NCBI GenBank assembly: GCA_035315685.1
Contig: DATFXR010000058.1
Span: 1-15,136, forward strand
DNA length: 15,136 bases
Direction: 5' to 3'
Source: QHWK01 sp035315685
Lineage (GTDB): Bacteria > Acidobacteriota > Vicinamibacteria > Vicinamibacterales > CAVVIG01
Under the pieces are notes generated by a model. That model was not told the DNA's origin, searched no databases, and saw only the letters and a program-made list of their open reading frames with translations. The number at the start of each line of letters is the position of its first letter. The stretch's first letter is position 1. Positions 8,512 through 15,116 of the stretch are shown here, piece after piece. Made by a program: the position numbers and the translations under genes.

Positions 8512-8847
8512 ATGGCCTACACCTATCACGAGCTGAAGGGAAAGACGATCCAGGAACTTCGCGAGATCGCCAAGAACGTGGAACAGCACGATGCCGTGCA
8601 GGGGTACTCGCAGATGAACAAAGATCATCTGCTGCCGGCGCTCTGCAAGGCGCTCGGAGTGCCCGTTCACGAGCACGCCGAAGTCGTCGGTATCGACAAA
8701 CCGGCCCTCAAGGCGAAGATGCGCGAGCTGAAGGAGAAACGCGACGCTGCGCTCGAGGCGAAAGATCACGCGACCCTGAAGAGCGTGCGGCGTCAACTGC
8801 ACGCGATCAATCGGGACATCCGGCGGCACATCCTGCACACCGCATAG
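8512..8847 (+). CDS. Small Rho_N/SAP-like helical protein, hypothetical
   Basis: The 111-residue protein starts at ATG 8512. The N-terminal half (about 4-52) has the pattern 'ELKGKTIQELREIAK ... GYSQMNKDHLLPALCKALGV', which resembles the Rho-termination-factor N-terminal/SAP-like helix-extended-helix fold (compare L-K-x-x-T-V-x-E-L-R-x-x-A-K...G-x-x-x-x-x-K-x-x-L-I). Such domains usually bind nucleic acid. The C-terminal half (about 62-108) is a strongly charged helix rich in Lys, Arg and Glu, possibly a coiled coil. No signal peptide is seen. It probably has its own promoter just upstream and a hairpin terminator just downstream, so it looks monocistronic. The domain call is by pattern and moderate; the biological role is unknown. 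Confidence 0.75.
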   Translation: MAYTYHELKGKTIQELREIAKNVEQHDAVQGYSQMNKDHLLPALCKALGVPVHEHAEVVGIDKPALKAKMRELKEKRDAALEAKDHATLKSVRRQLHAINRDIRRHILHTA

Positions 8848-8860
8848 CGGCGTGACGCGG

Positions 8861-8885
8861 GATAGACGGCGCGCGGCCGTCTATC
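8861..8885. terminator. Hairpin between convergent genes
   Basis: A perfect 10-bp inverted repeat (GATAGACGGC at 8861-8870, GCCGTCTATC at 8876-8885) with a 5-nt loop lies between the + gene ending at 8847 and the - gene ending at 8881. It overlaps the stop codon and the preceding bases of the - gene. Neither side has a T-run, so it is not a textbook intrinsic terminator. Its position and symmetry fit a bidirectional terminator or mRNA 3'-end stabiliser. Confidence 0.5.
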
Positions 8886-9783
8886 GCGGCGGCGGCGCCG
8901 GTCGAGCGGTGCGCGCCGGCGCGACGTAGAACGACATGCCCGCCGAGATCGTTGCGCCGGCGCCGTTCTCCACCGACGTTGCGATGGTGTGCGACACCGA
9001 GCCGAACAGGCTGGCGTGTGACGCGATGGCCACACCGATGCCGCCCGAGAATTCAGCGCGATCGCGCGTCAGAGTGATCGCGTCGTTTACCGGGCTGGTC
9101 CACGAACGGCTGAACGATCCCGACACGCCGACTCGCCGCCGGAGTTGATACCCGACACCGGCGCCGGCAAACCACACGCCGCGTGAGAACCAGCCACTCG
9201 AGAAATACACTCGCCGTTGGTTGCCGTCGATCTCGAGCGAGACCGGCACTCCGAACTGCGCGCGCGTTTCGTCCGCTCCGGGTGCCGACAGCACGCCGGT
9301 GCCGAGCAGTTCGAGGGTCGGCGCAACCGCGATCCTGACGCCGCGATCGCTGACGAAGGCCGCGTACTTACCGCTGACGTACGTCGTGCCGAGGCCGCCG
9401 GCGACGCCGGACGCCTCGTCGCCGACGACGTGCGGCACGCTGACGGCGACCTGGAATCGCTCGGCGAGACCGACCGCGACGCTGATCGCCGGCAGCGTCG
9501 TTTCGCCGATCTGGTCCCCGGCCCAGTGGCTCATCGACACGTCGATCGACATCGCGCCGGACGGCATCAGGTTCGCGTCGTCGATCCATGGGATCGGCGT
9601 TGCCCCAATCCCCGGCGGCGGCGCCGTGACTCCCGGCAGCGGACTGCTGCTAGGCGGCGAGCCGTGGCCGTGTCCCTGATTGCCGTGGCCCTGAGCGGAC
9701 GCGACCGACGGCGAGACGAGCGCGAGCACGCCACCGAGCAGCAGCGCGCCCGCGTTGGTGCGGTTACTGATGGCGCTTGCCAT
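8881..9783 (-). CDS. Secreted, probable outer-membrane beta-barrel protein, hypothetical
   Basis: The protein has 300 residues. ATG at 9783 is chosen because it begins a clear signal peptide (hydrophobic 11-24, predicted cleavage ASA|Q after residue 30); the in-frame upstream extension is Arg-rich and lies within the preceding gene. After the signal comes a Gly/His/Ser/Pro-rich segment with GHGNQGHGHG (32-41). From about residue 75 onward the protein consists of short alternating amphipathic strands separated by turns, with many Gly, Ser and aromatic residues, as in outer-membrane or porin-like barrels (family 'transporter'-type hypothetical proteins). The C-terminus ends in an Ala/Pro/Arg tail rather than the usual terminal aromatic residue. 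Its start overlaps the end of the upstream gene by 20 bp, which suggests translational coupling. No specific function is recognised. Confidence 0.75.
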   Translation of the reverse strand: MASAISNRTNAGALLLGGVLALVSPSVASAQGHGNQGHGHGSPPSSSPLPGVTAPPPGIGATPIPWIDDANLMPSGAMSIDVSMSHWAGDQIGETTLPAISVAVGLAERFQVAVSVPHVVGDEASGVAGGLGTTYVSGKYAAFVSDRGVRIAVAPTLELLGTGVLSAPGADETRAQFGVPVSLEIDGNQRRVYFSSGWFSRGVWFAGAGVGYQLRRRVGVSGSFSRSWTSPVNDAITLTRDRAEFSGGIGVAIASHASLFGSVSHTIATSVENGAGATISAGMSFYVAPARTARPAPPPR

Positions 9784-10525
9784 GCTTCGCGATCGTGCCC
9801 GTCGATGGAGCGCCCGGCGTCGTGTTGTTGGTGCTCGTGGGATTCCCGGCTGTCGTCGCCGTGGTGCTCGTTCCGGTCGTCGTCGTTCCAGTAGTCGGCG
9901 TACCACTCGTCGGCGTGCTGGCAGTCGTCGTACCGGTGGTCGGCGTACCAGTGGTGGTCGACGGTGGTGTCGGCGGCGGCGTGCTGCCTGCGCGCAGATT
10001 GTGAACCGCCTGGCCGAGGCTCTCGTGACTCCTGACCATCGCGGTCTTGAGATCTCTGAACGGGATACCGGTCCGCTGCGACGCCTGCAGCGCGGCGATG
10101 AACTGCCCCTGGTTCCTGAATCCGCGCGCCGCCTGATCCATCGTCATGTCCGGCGGCAGCATCGCTTTCACGCGGGCCGCAAGTTGAGGATGAGATTGAA
10201 TCTTCGTCGCGATTGGCGATCGCGGCGCCGTCGTTTTCGTGTGGATGTTCGTGGGGCTCACGCGATGCATCTGGTGAGGCGTCGCGTCGTGATGCGTCGT
10301 TTCGCGATGTGCCACCTCGGGATGCATCGCCTCCGGATGCTCCGCCTCATGGTGCGCCGTCGGTACGTGTGATGGACCGTGCGTGCCGGGGACTGGCGCC
10401 GTGGGCAAGTTGTGCGTCGTGACGTGAGCGGGCGGCACGGCGTGTCCACGGCCCTGATCGGCGACCGCCACCGTCGCCCACAACGCCGCTGCGATCGTCA
10501 GCCAGACGATTTTCGCGAGTCGCAT
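9764..10525 (-). CDS. Secreted His-rich/Thr-rich protein with a small helical domain, hypothetical
   Basis: The protein has 253 residues. ATG 10525 is preceded by a strong GGAGGTGA five nt upstream and begins a signal peptide (hydrophobic 5-20, predicted cleavage AVA|D after residue 22). Residues 28-88 are rich in His, with repeated HH/HP/H-x-x-H pairs (for example AHHEAEHPEAMHPE), which could bind metal. Residues about 100-178 look like a compact helical domain (LAARVKAMLPPDMT...GIPFRDLKTAMV...SLGQAV); similar blocks occur, to my recollection, in other acidobacterial secreted hypothetical proteins. Residues 181-240 are a Pro/Thr/Gly/Ser-rich repeat tail, and the C-terminus is basic (KHGKRHQ). 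It overlaps the downstream barrel-protein gene by 20 bp. A cell-surface or periplasmic location is expected; metal handling is only an inference from composition. Confidence 0.75.
   Translation of the reverse strand: MRLAKIVWLTIAAALWATVAVADQGRGHAVPPAHVTTHNLPTAPVPGTHGPSHVPTAHHEAEHPEAMHPEVAHRETTHHDATPHQMHRVSPTNIHTKTTAPRSPIATKIQSHPQLAARVKAMLPPDMTMDQAARGFRNQGQFIAALQASQRTGIPFRDLKTAMVRSHESLGQAVHNLRAGSTPPPTPPSTTTGTPTTGTTTASTPTSGTPTTGTTTTGTSTTATTAGNPTSTNNTTPGAPSTGTIAKHGKRHQ
9851..9958 (-). repeat. Degenerate in-gene tandem repeat encoding a Thr/Gly/Pro tail
   Basis: The segment encodes residues about 190-225 of the His/Thr-rich secreted protein. Two 18-nt blocks at 9888-9905 and 9933-9950 differ at only two positions and are 45 nt apart, giving the repeated peptide GTPTTGTTT with a 15-residue period. 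The surrounding sequence is made of further degenerate GTC/GTA/GGT triplets on the + strand. It is likely a slippage-prone linker or surface-exposed stalk. Confidence 0.65.
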
Positions 10526-10530
10526 AGTCG

Positions 10531-10604
10531 TCACCTCCGACCGGCTGAGGGGCAAGGGACATACCAGCCGGCACCGAGACGGCGAACCTCCGGAACTCCT
10601 CCGG
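10531..10604 (-). promoter_or_regulatory. Leader of the His-rich gene: strong RBS and two stem-loops
   Basis: On the - strand a strong Shine-Dalgarno GGAGGTGA (10538-10531) sits five nt before ATG 10525 and fixes that start. Just upstream, CCGGCTG (10541-10547) pairs with CAGCCGG (10565-10571) around a 17-nt loop. Further upstream, CCGGA (10590-10594) pairs with TCCGG (10600-10604). The first hairpin ends three nt from the Shine-Dalgarno, so it could affect translation. No known riboswitch signature was recognised. Confidence 0.45.
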
Positions 10605-10706
10605 CTTTCACCGATCACACGGTTGTCGTTTCAGTTTCGTCGGATCGAATCACCGGCTTGTATGTCAGGACAGCGCGGCCGGCACGCGATTCGTCATGTG
10701 CGCGGG

Positions 10707-12509
10707 TCACTTGCGCCGGAAGACGACCACACTCCACTGCGGCAGGTTGACGTAGATGCGGCCGTCGGCCTGCGTCCACGGCTCGTAAAATGCGTTGCCG
10801 GCGCCATCCCATCCGCCGAACGCGCGATCCTGCGTGCACAGGATCTGGGTCCACTGTCCGAAGCGGCCACCGGTCGCGACACCGTACGAGTGATCGGTAA
10901 AGTTCCGATCGCTCAGATTGACGGCCACCAGCACGACGTTGTCGCCGCTCTCGCGCGCGAAGGCGAGCACCTGGCCGGCGGCGTCTTCATGAGGAATCGA
11001 CAGCGACTCGGCGCGCAATGCCGGATTGTCCCAGCGCATCGCGTTGGCCGCCGCAACCAGACGCCGCATCTCGACGCCGAGCGGATCATCGACGGCGCTC
11101 CAGTTGAAGCGGTGATCGCCGTTCTGATCGGTGCCGTCAGTCCAGTAACCCCACGACACGTACGGCGAGCTCATGAGACATTCCGAGCCCATGAACAGCA
11201 TCGGCGTGCATGGCATCGTGACGTTGAGCGCCCAGGCGAGCCGGCATTTCGCTCGCGCAGACCAATTGGCCCGCCCTCCGAGTTGATCGACGAAATAACG
11301 GTGACGCGTGTCCCAGTTGGTGAGGCCGTTCTCCGCGTTGCCGTTGTTCAGATCGCCGATGTCGTCATGCGATCCGAGCGTGTATTTGGCGAGGTTCCAC
11401 GGGTGATCGTATCCATCCCAGCCGAGAAACGACTTGACCTTGTTCAGCGGATCCTGTCCGGCCATGGCGCGCTGACACTGGTGATGCGCGCTGGCCTGCC
11501 AGGTTGCGCAGAACCGGCCGGTGTTCACGATCCACGGGTTGTCCGGGAGATGCTCCGCGACGAGATACCGGTCCGGGAAGTCGTCGCGCAGCCGGCCGAC
11601 GGCCAGCTTCAGATGATTGCCGTTGATCTGCGTCGTCGCGTCGAACCGCAGTCCGTCCGCATGGTATTGCTCGAGGTACATCCGCCCGTTCTGATAGAAG
11701 AAGTCCTGGACCTCACGCTTCCACCAGGCTGGACCGACGCCCCAGTCGGTCTGCTGCCCGCCCTCGAAGTAGATGCCGCCCTCGTTGGTGTAGCCGTCGA
11801 ACTCGTAGAGGATGTTGTCGTCGCTGCCGGCGTGGTTGTAGACGACGTCGACGATGACGGCGAGGCCGATGCGATGCGCGGCGTTGACGAGGTGCGCGAA
11901 TGTCGCGGGCGATCCGTACGACGACTCGGGCGCGAAGAACGACGCCGGGTTGTAGCCCCACGAGCGGTCCATCGCGTGCTCGTGCACCGGCATCAGCTCG
12001 ATGCAGTTGAAGCCGAGGTCGCGGATGTAGCCGAGCTTGGGTTCGATCTGCCGGAACGTCGCCCACGACGTGCGCAGGCCATCGTTGAAGCCGGCGAAGC
12101 TCCCTACGTGCAGCTCATAGATGATGAAGTTCTCGAAGCGCGGCGCGACGAACGGCGCCCACTCGAAGCGCTCGCTCGCCGTGACGACGGAGGCGTTGGT
12201 CGACGTGGGATCGTCGCGGGTCAGCTGCGAGCTGAACACGTCGCGCGCGGCGGGATCGAGCGTCTCGAAGGCATCGGCGCCGGTGGTGATTCGGAATCGG
12301 TAAAGCTGCGACTTCCTGACGCCGGCAATCGCGCCGCTCCAGTAGCCGGTGCCGTCGTTCTGGAGATCCGTCGTGGCGACGTCGAAGCCGTCCTTCCAGA
12401 ACGGCTCGTCCTGCACGATCGCGGCGACGGCGGCCGCGTGCGGGGCCCAGACGCGGAAGAAACAGCCGTGAGGGGTCAGCCAGGCGCCGACGCGCTGTTG
12501 AAAGTCCAT
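10707..12509 (-). CDS. GH13 family enzyme, probable 1,4-alpha-glucan branching enzyme
   Basis: The protein has 600 residues and starts at ATG 12509, with GTGGAGA six nt upstream. An N-terminal CBM48-like beta-sandwich (about 10-110; FFRVWAPHAAAV) precedes a GH13 barrel (about 140-500). The four conserved regions are present: DVVYNH (221-226), GLRFDA with nucleophile D290, VAEH with acid/base E319, and SHDD with H381-D382. ELMPVHEHAMDRSWGYNP and a C-terminal 'RFGQWTQILCTQDRAFGG' pattern resemble branching enzymes (GlgB type) more than trehalohydrolases. It is a little shorter than typical GlgB (about 630-730) because it lacks the extra N-terminal module. It would create alpha-1,6 branches in glycogen-like glucan in the cytoplasm; there is no signal peptide. 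No other glycogen gene is adjacent. The GH13 assignment is firm. Specificity is likely but not certain; another alpha-glucan-acting GH13 activity remains possible. Confidence 0.88.
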   Translation of the reverse strand: MDFQQRVGAWLTPHGCFFRVWAPHAAAVAAIVQDEPFWKDGFDVATTDLQNDGTGYWSGAIAGVRKSQLYRFRITTGADAFETLDPAARDVFSSQLTRDDPTSTNASVVTASERFEWAPFVAPRFENFIIYELHVGSFAGFNDGLRTSWATFRQIEPKLGYIRDLGFNCIELMPVHEHAMDRSWGYNPASFFAPESSYGSPATFAHLVNAAHRIGLAVIVDVVYNHAGSDDNILYEFDGYTNEGGIYFEGGQQTDWGVGPAWWKREVQDFFYQNGRMYLEQYHADGLRFDATTQINGNHLKLAVGRLRDDFPDRYLVAEHLPDNPWIVNTGRFCATWQASAHHQCQRAMAGQDPLNKVKSFLGWDGYDHPWNLAKYTLGSHDDIGDLNNGNAENGLTNWDTRHRYFVDQLGGRANWSARAKCRLAWALNVTMPCTPMLFMGSECLMSSPYVSWGYWTDGTDQNGDHRFNWSAVDDPLGVEMRRLVAAANAMRWDNPALRAESLSIPHEDAAGQVLAFARESGDNVVLVAVNLSDRNFTDHSYGVATGGRFGQWTQILCTQDRAFGGWDGAGNAFYEPWTQADGRIYVNLPQWSVVVFRRK

Positions 12510-12514
12510 CAACG

Positions 12515-12527
12515 TCTCCACAGGGGG
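12515..12527 (-). promoter_or_regulatory. RBS of the GH13 gene, partly made of a repeat fragment
   Basis: On the - strand GTGGAGA (12521-12515) is the only Shine-Dalgarno candidate for ATG 12509. Its GTGGA part belongs to CCCCCTGTGGA (12527-12517), a short copy of the end of the adjacent 62-bp palindrome. The ribosome site therefore appears to be embedded in repeat-derived sequence. Confidence 0.6.
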
Positions 12528-12531
12528 CCGG

Positions 12532-12593
12532 TTTTCCACAGGGGGTCGGGAACCGTTTCGTGCACGAAACGGTTCCCGACCCCCTGTGGAAAA
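12532..12593. repeat. Perfect 62-bp palindrome (REP-like extragenic element)
   Basis: The two 31-bp arms are exact reverse complements with no loop, centred between 12562 and 12563 (CGTG|CACG). The outer part reads TTTTCCACAGGGGGTCGGG and the inner part AACCGTTTCGTG. It fills the 92-bp gap between the acetamidase-family and GH13 genes, 8 bp after the former's stop and 22 bp before the latter's start on the - strand. The half-site GGGGTCGGGAA recurs at 13653-13663, which indicates a dispersed family. It lacks a T-run after the stem on the transcribed strand, so a classical terminator role is doubtful. REP elements of this sort are often mobilised by RAYT transposases, but none is in the window. 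Confidence 0.9.
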
Positions 12594-12601
12594 GTCGGCG
12601 C

Positions 12602-13621
12602 TCAGCGCGAAAAGATCGCCTTGGCCAGCATCGCGTGCACGCCTTTGGTGCCGTCGACCAGTTGCGTGACGTGCAGGTCGGCCGCCACCGAGCACAGCAC
12701 GTAGGCCTCGTCCCGCGACATCTTTTTCTCTGCCACCAGAAAGTCGATCATCTCGCGCGTGGCGAGCTTTGCGGCTTCGTCCAGATCGGTGTGCAGCCCC
12801 ATCGCGATGTAGTGCGTCGGCGTCTCGGCGCGCGGCCAGCGCAGACGCGGGCCCTTGCGCACGGCGATCTGCACGGTGCCGCGCAGAGAGGTTTCGAGCG
12901 CCGTCAACGTGACCTCGCCGTCGCCCTGCATGGCGTGGCCGTCACCCATCGAGAGCAGCGCGCCTGGCACCTGCACGGGAATGTACAGCGTCGATCCGGC
13001 GACGAGCTCCTTGTTGTCGAGGTTGCCGGCGTGCGGTCCAGGCGGGCCGCTCGAGATGCGGCCGACCAGCGGATTCGGTGCCACGCCGATCGATCCGAAA
13101 AACGGCGCGAGCTTGAGTGTGACGCCCGGCGCGAACGTCGCGGTCCCCGCGCGCGAATCGAACCGCACGAGATGGAACTTGACGTACGGAAAGTCCTCGG
13201 GCAGCGTGCCGCCTCCCGGAATGAAACCACTGACGCCGTATGGATGCAGAAATTCGAATGCGACGATCTTCACTTCGAGCGCGTCGCCGGGCTCAGCGCC
13301 TTCGACGTAGATCGGTCCAGTCAGCGGGTGAGCACCGGGACCCCGCTCGGTCACCGTGCGTTCCACGACTTTGAGCGCGTCCGGAATCTCGTCTTCCCTG
13401 ACACCGGCTGCGCGCAGCCGCTGCAATCCGCGCGCGACCATGGCCTCGACGCGAACGGTGTCACCCGAGGCGATCCGCAGGACCGGCTTGACTGCCGGGT
13501 CGTAGTAGCCCCAGTGCACGTTTTCCGGCAGCAGCTTCAGATCGTGTGTCCGCGGCGCCTGAGCGATCCCGACCGCACCAGCCGCGAGTCCGATGACGAT
13601 CGCCGCCGTGATCTGTCGCAT
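12602..13621 (-). CDS. Exported acetamidase/formamidase family protein
   Basis: The protein has 339 residues. ATG 13621 is preferred over the in-frame GTG at 13630 because AAGGGAG (13636-13630) lies eight nt upstream of the ATG and would overlap the GTG. A signal peptide is visible (hydrophobic 5-18, cleavage near AQA|P). Family hallmarks are ENVHWGYYDPAVKPVLRIAS near 33-52 followed by GDTV, the GPHAGNLDN segment (195-203) followed by GSTLYIPVQV, and GDGHAMQGDGEV (226-237), matching the FmdA/AmdA metal-site motifs. Family members hydrolyse short amides to carboxylate plus ammonia, but many secreted homologues are uncharacterised. Export points to a periplasmic or extracellular substrate. The gene lies between two repeat-bearing gaps and follows the amidohydrolase gene on the same strand by 106 bp. 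The family is firm; the substrate is unknown. Confidence 0.9.
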   Translation of the reverse strand: MRQITAAIVIGLAAGAVGIAQAPRTHDLKLLPENVHWGYYDPAVKPVLRIASGDTVRVEAMVARGLQRLRAAGVREDEIPDALKVVERTVTERGPGAHPLTGPIYVEGAEPGDALEVKIVAFEFLHPYGVSGFIPGGGTLPEDFPYVKFHLVRFDSRAGTATFAPGVTLKLAPFFGSIGVAPNPLVGRISSGPPGPHAGNLDNKELVAGSTLYIPVQVPGALLSMGDGHAMQGDGEVTLTALETSLRGTVQIAVRKGPRLRWPRAETPTHYIAMGLHTDLDEAAKLATREMIDFLVAEKKMSRDEAYVLCSVAADLHVTQLVDGTKGVHAMLAKAIFSR

Positions 13622-13650
13622 TCGTCGCACTCCCTTGCGTCCATACGAGG

Positions 13651-13703
13651 TTGGGGTCGGGAAGGGTTTTGGGACGATCAGACAAAACCCTTCCCGACCC
13701 CAA
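13651..13703. repeat. Extragenic hairpin with 21-bp perfect arms
   Basis: The arms at 13651-13671 and 13683-13703 are exact reverse complements around an 11-nt loop (GGACGATCAGA). The arm begins TTGGGGTCGGGAA, so it shares GGGGTCGGGAA with the 62-bp palindrome, but its core (GGGTTTTG) differs. It lies 30 bp upstream of the acetamidase-family start and within that gene's leader if the gene is co-transcribed with the amidohydrolase. Confidence 0.85.
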
Positions 13704-13706
13704 CGA

Positions 13707-13726
13707 TTCCCGACCCCCCTGTGGAA
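13707..13726. repeat. Half-copy of the 62-bp palindrome arm
   Basis: These 20 bases match the right arm of the 62-bp palindrome (12573-12591, TTCCCGACCCC then CTGTGGAA) with one extra C. The segment is in the same orientation as that arm and ends 1 bp before the stop codon of the amidohydrolase gene. With 12573-12591 it forms direct repeats flanking the acetamidase-family gene, about 1.13 kb apart. Confidence 0.8.
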
Positions 13727-13727
13727 C

Positions 13728-15110
13728 TTATTGCGATGCCGCCTTCCCTCTCCATTTCGCCAACAGCGCCGCGCGATCCAGCGGACGACCGTGCAGATAG
13801 ACGCTCGCGATCTTCCGCGTGTTGTGAATGTCGTCGAGCGGGCTCGCGTTGAGGACGACGAAATCGGCGCTCTTGCCGACCGCCAGCGTCCCCATGTCGG
13901 CGATGCCGAGCAGCCGCGCCGGCGTCGACGTCGCCGCCACGATCGCGTCCGACGGCTTCAGCCCGAGCTGCACCCATCGCGCGAGCTCGACATGATCGCC
14001 GGTCCCGAACGTGTGACCGGGATGAATGCCGGTGTCGGTGCCGAGGACGAGCCGGACGCCCGCCGCGATCATCCGCGGGAAGTTGTCGGCCATGATCTCT
14101 TCGCGCCGAGCGGCATTCGGTGACGGCGGTCCGCAGCTCGGCGCAAGCGGCCGCGCTTCCTTCGTCGCGCGGATCGACGCCACCACGCTCGCCGGCAGCG
14201 CCTCCTCGAAGAACGGATCGGTCTCGCAGACGCCAGGCCGATCGCCGAGCCCGATCACGGTCGCCCAGTACGGCTTCTTCTCACGGAGGATCGCGACGAG
14301 CTCGTCGTCTATCTTCTCGCCCTGCACCATGTGCACGAGCACGTCGGCGCCGGCGCGGACCACCGCCTTCTGATCGGGCAACGTGGTCGCGTGGGCGTTG
14401 ACCAGCATCCGATGCTTGTGCGCCTCGTCGATGATCGCTTCCATCGTTTCCGGCGTCAGCTTCGGATAGCTGCCGCGGCGATCGTCGTACCAGAGCTTCA
14501 CCTGCGGGATTTTCTGGTCGGCCATCCGCCGCACCGCCGCGCGCGCCTCGTCCGGCGTCGACACCTCGTTGATCACGTGCAGCCTGGTCGTCGCAACACG
14601 CAGGACGGCATCCGGCCCGCCGTTGGGCGGGGCCATGCCCGGCATGAAGAAGAAACGCGCCGCCGGCGCGAAGTTGCCCGCCTGTTGATCCTTCTGGATC
14701 TGCAGCGACTGCTCGACCGGACTGCTGCCAACTGACTGCGCGGCGCCGGTTCCGTAGAACGCCTCGCGCTGCAAGTGGTCGAGCACGTTCTGCGGCGTGT
14801 GATTCTCCGCCGCCCACGTCGTATATCCCTCGTAGCCGATATGCACGTGCGCATTGATCATCGCCGGCATCACCGTCTTGCCCGCGAGATCGACGCGCGT
14901 CGCACCAGGCGGTGCCGCGACGCGTCCGGCGGCACCGACGGCGGTGATGCGGCCGTCCTGGACGACGAACGCGCCGGAATCCAGCGACGTGCCGTCTCCG
15001 ATGAGGAGCCGCGCACCTTCGTAGACGACGGGACTTGCAGCCTCGCGCGTCTGCAACGGTGCGAACGCAGCGGCGAGTCCGACGACAGCGGCGATGAGCA
15101 TGGTCTTCAC
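13728..15110 (-). CDS. Exported metal-dependent amidohydrolase (imidazolonepropionase/prolidase-like)
   Basis: The protein has 460 residues from GTG 15110; an in-frame ATG at 15101 (three codons later) is an equally possible start. A signal peptide is present (hydrophobic 4-17). The fold is the amidohydrolase beta-sandwich plus TIM barrel: an N-terminal GARLLIGDG strand, MPAMINAHVH with metal ligands H88 and H90, K205 in VKLWYDD (possible carboxylated lysine), H240 in LVNAHATT, H260 in VLVHMVQG, and D359 in LGTDTG. The C-terminal part has TSTPARLLG and 'GTLAVGKSADFVVLN', typical of this subgroup. All ligands needed for a binuclear site appear present. Secreted members act on peptides or cyclic amides; the actual substrate is unknown. 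It is followed on the same strand by the acetamidase-family gene, which could form a small amide-hydrolysing unit. Confidence 0.9.
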   Translation of the reverse strand: MKTMLIAAVVGLAAAFAPLQTREAASPVVYEGARLLIGDGTSLDSGAFVVQDGRITAVGAAGRVAAPPGATRVDLAGKTVMPAMINAHVHIGYEGYTTWAAENHTPQNVLDHLQREAFYGTGAAQSVGSSPVEQSLQIQKDQQAGNFAPAARFFFMPGMAPPNGGPDAVLRVATTRLHVINEVSTPDEARAAVRRMADQKIPQVKLWYDDRRGSYPKLTPETMEAIIDEAHKHRMLVNAHATTLPDQKAVVRAGADVLVHMVQGEKIDDELVAILREKKPYWATVIGLGDRPGVCETDPFFEEALPASVVASIRATKEARPLAPSCGPPSPNAARREEIMADNFPRMIAAGVRLVLGTDTGIHPGHTFGTGDHVELARWVQLGLKPSDAIVAATSTPARLLGIADMGTLAVGKSADFVVLNASPLDDIHNTRKIASVYLHGRPLDRAALLAKWRGKAASQ

Positions 15111-15116
15111 GGGCGC

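Noticed and set aside
9784..9906. 41-codon N-terminal extension of the barrel protein
   Set aside because: The extension is almost entirely Arg/Pro and precedes a clear signal peptide that starts at ATG 9783.
10526..10706. c-di-GMP (GEMM) or other known riboswitch upstream of the His-rich gene
   Set aside because: AAAGCC followed by GC-rich stems looked suggestive, but the conserved GEMM elements (CACGCACAGGGCAAACC and GACGCAAAGCC) are absent.
12532..12593. Intrinsic terminator for the acetamidase-family gene
   Set aside because: The stem is followed on the - strand by CCGGCCCCC rather than a T-run, and related copies occur upstream of a gene start, so a repeat element explains it better.
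10623..12704. Open frame of 693 codons on the + strand opposite the GH13 gene
   Set aside because: It is antisense to a gene with all four GH13 motifs, and its own translation has no recognisable feature.
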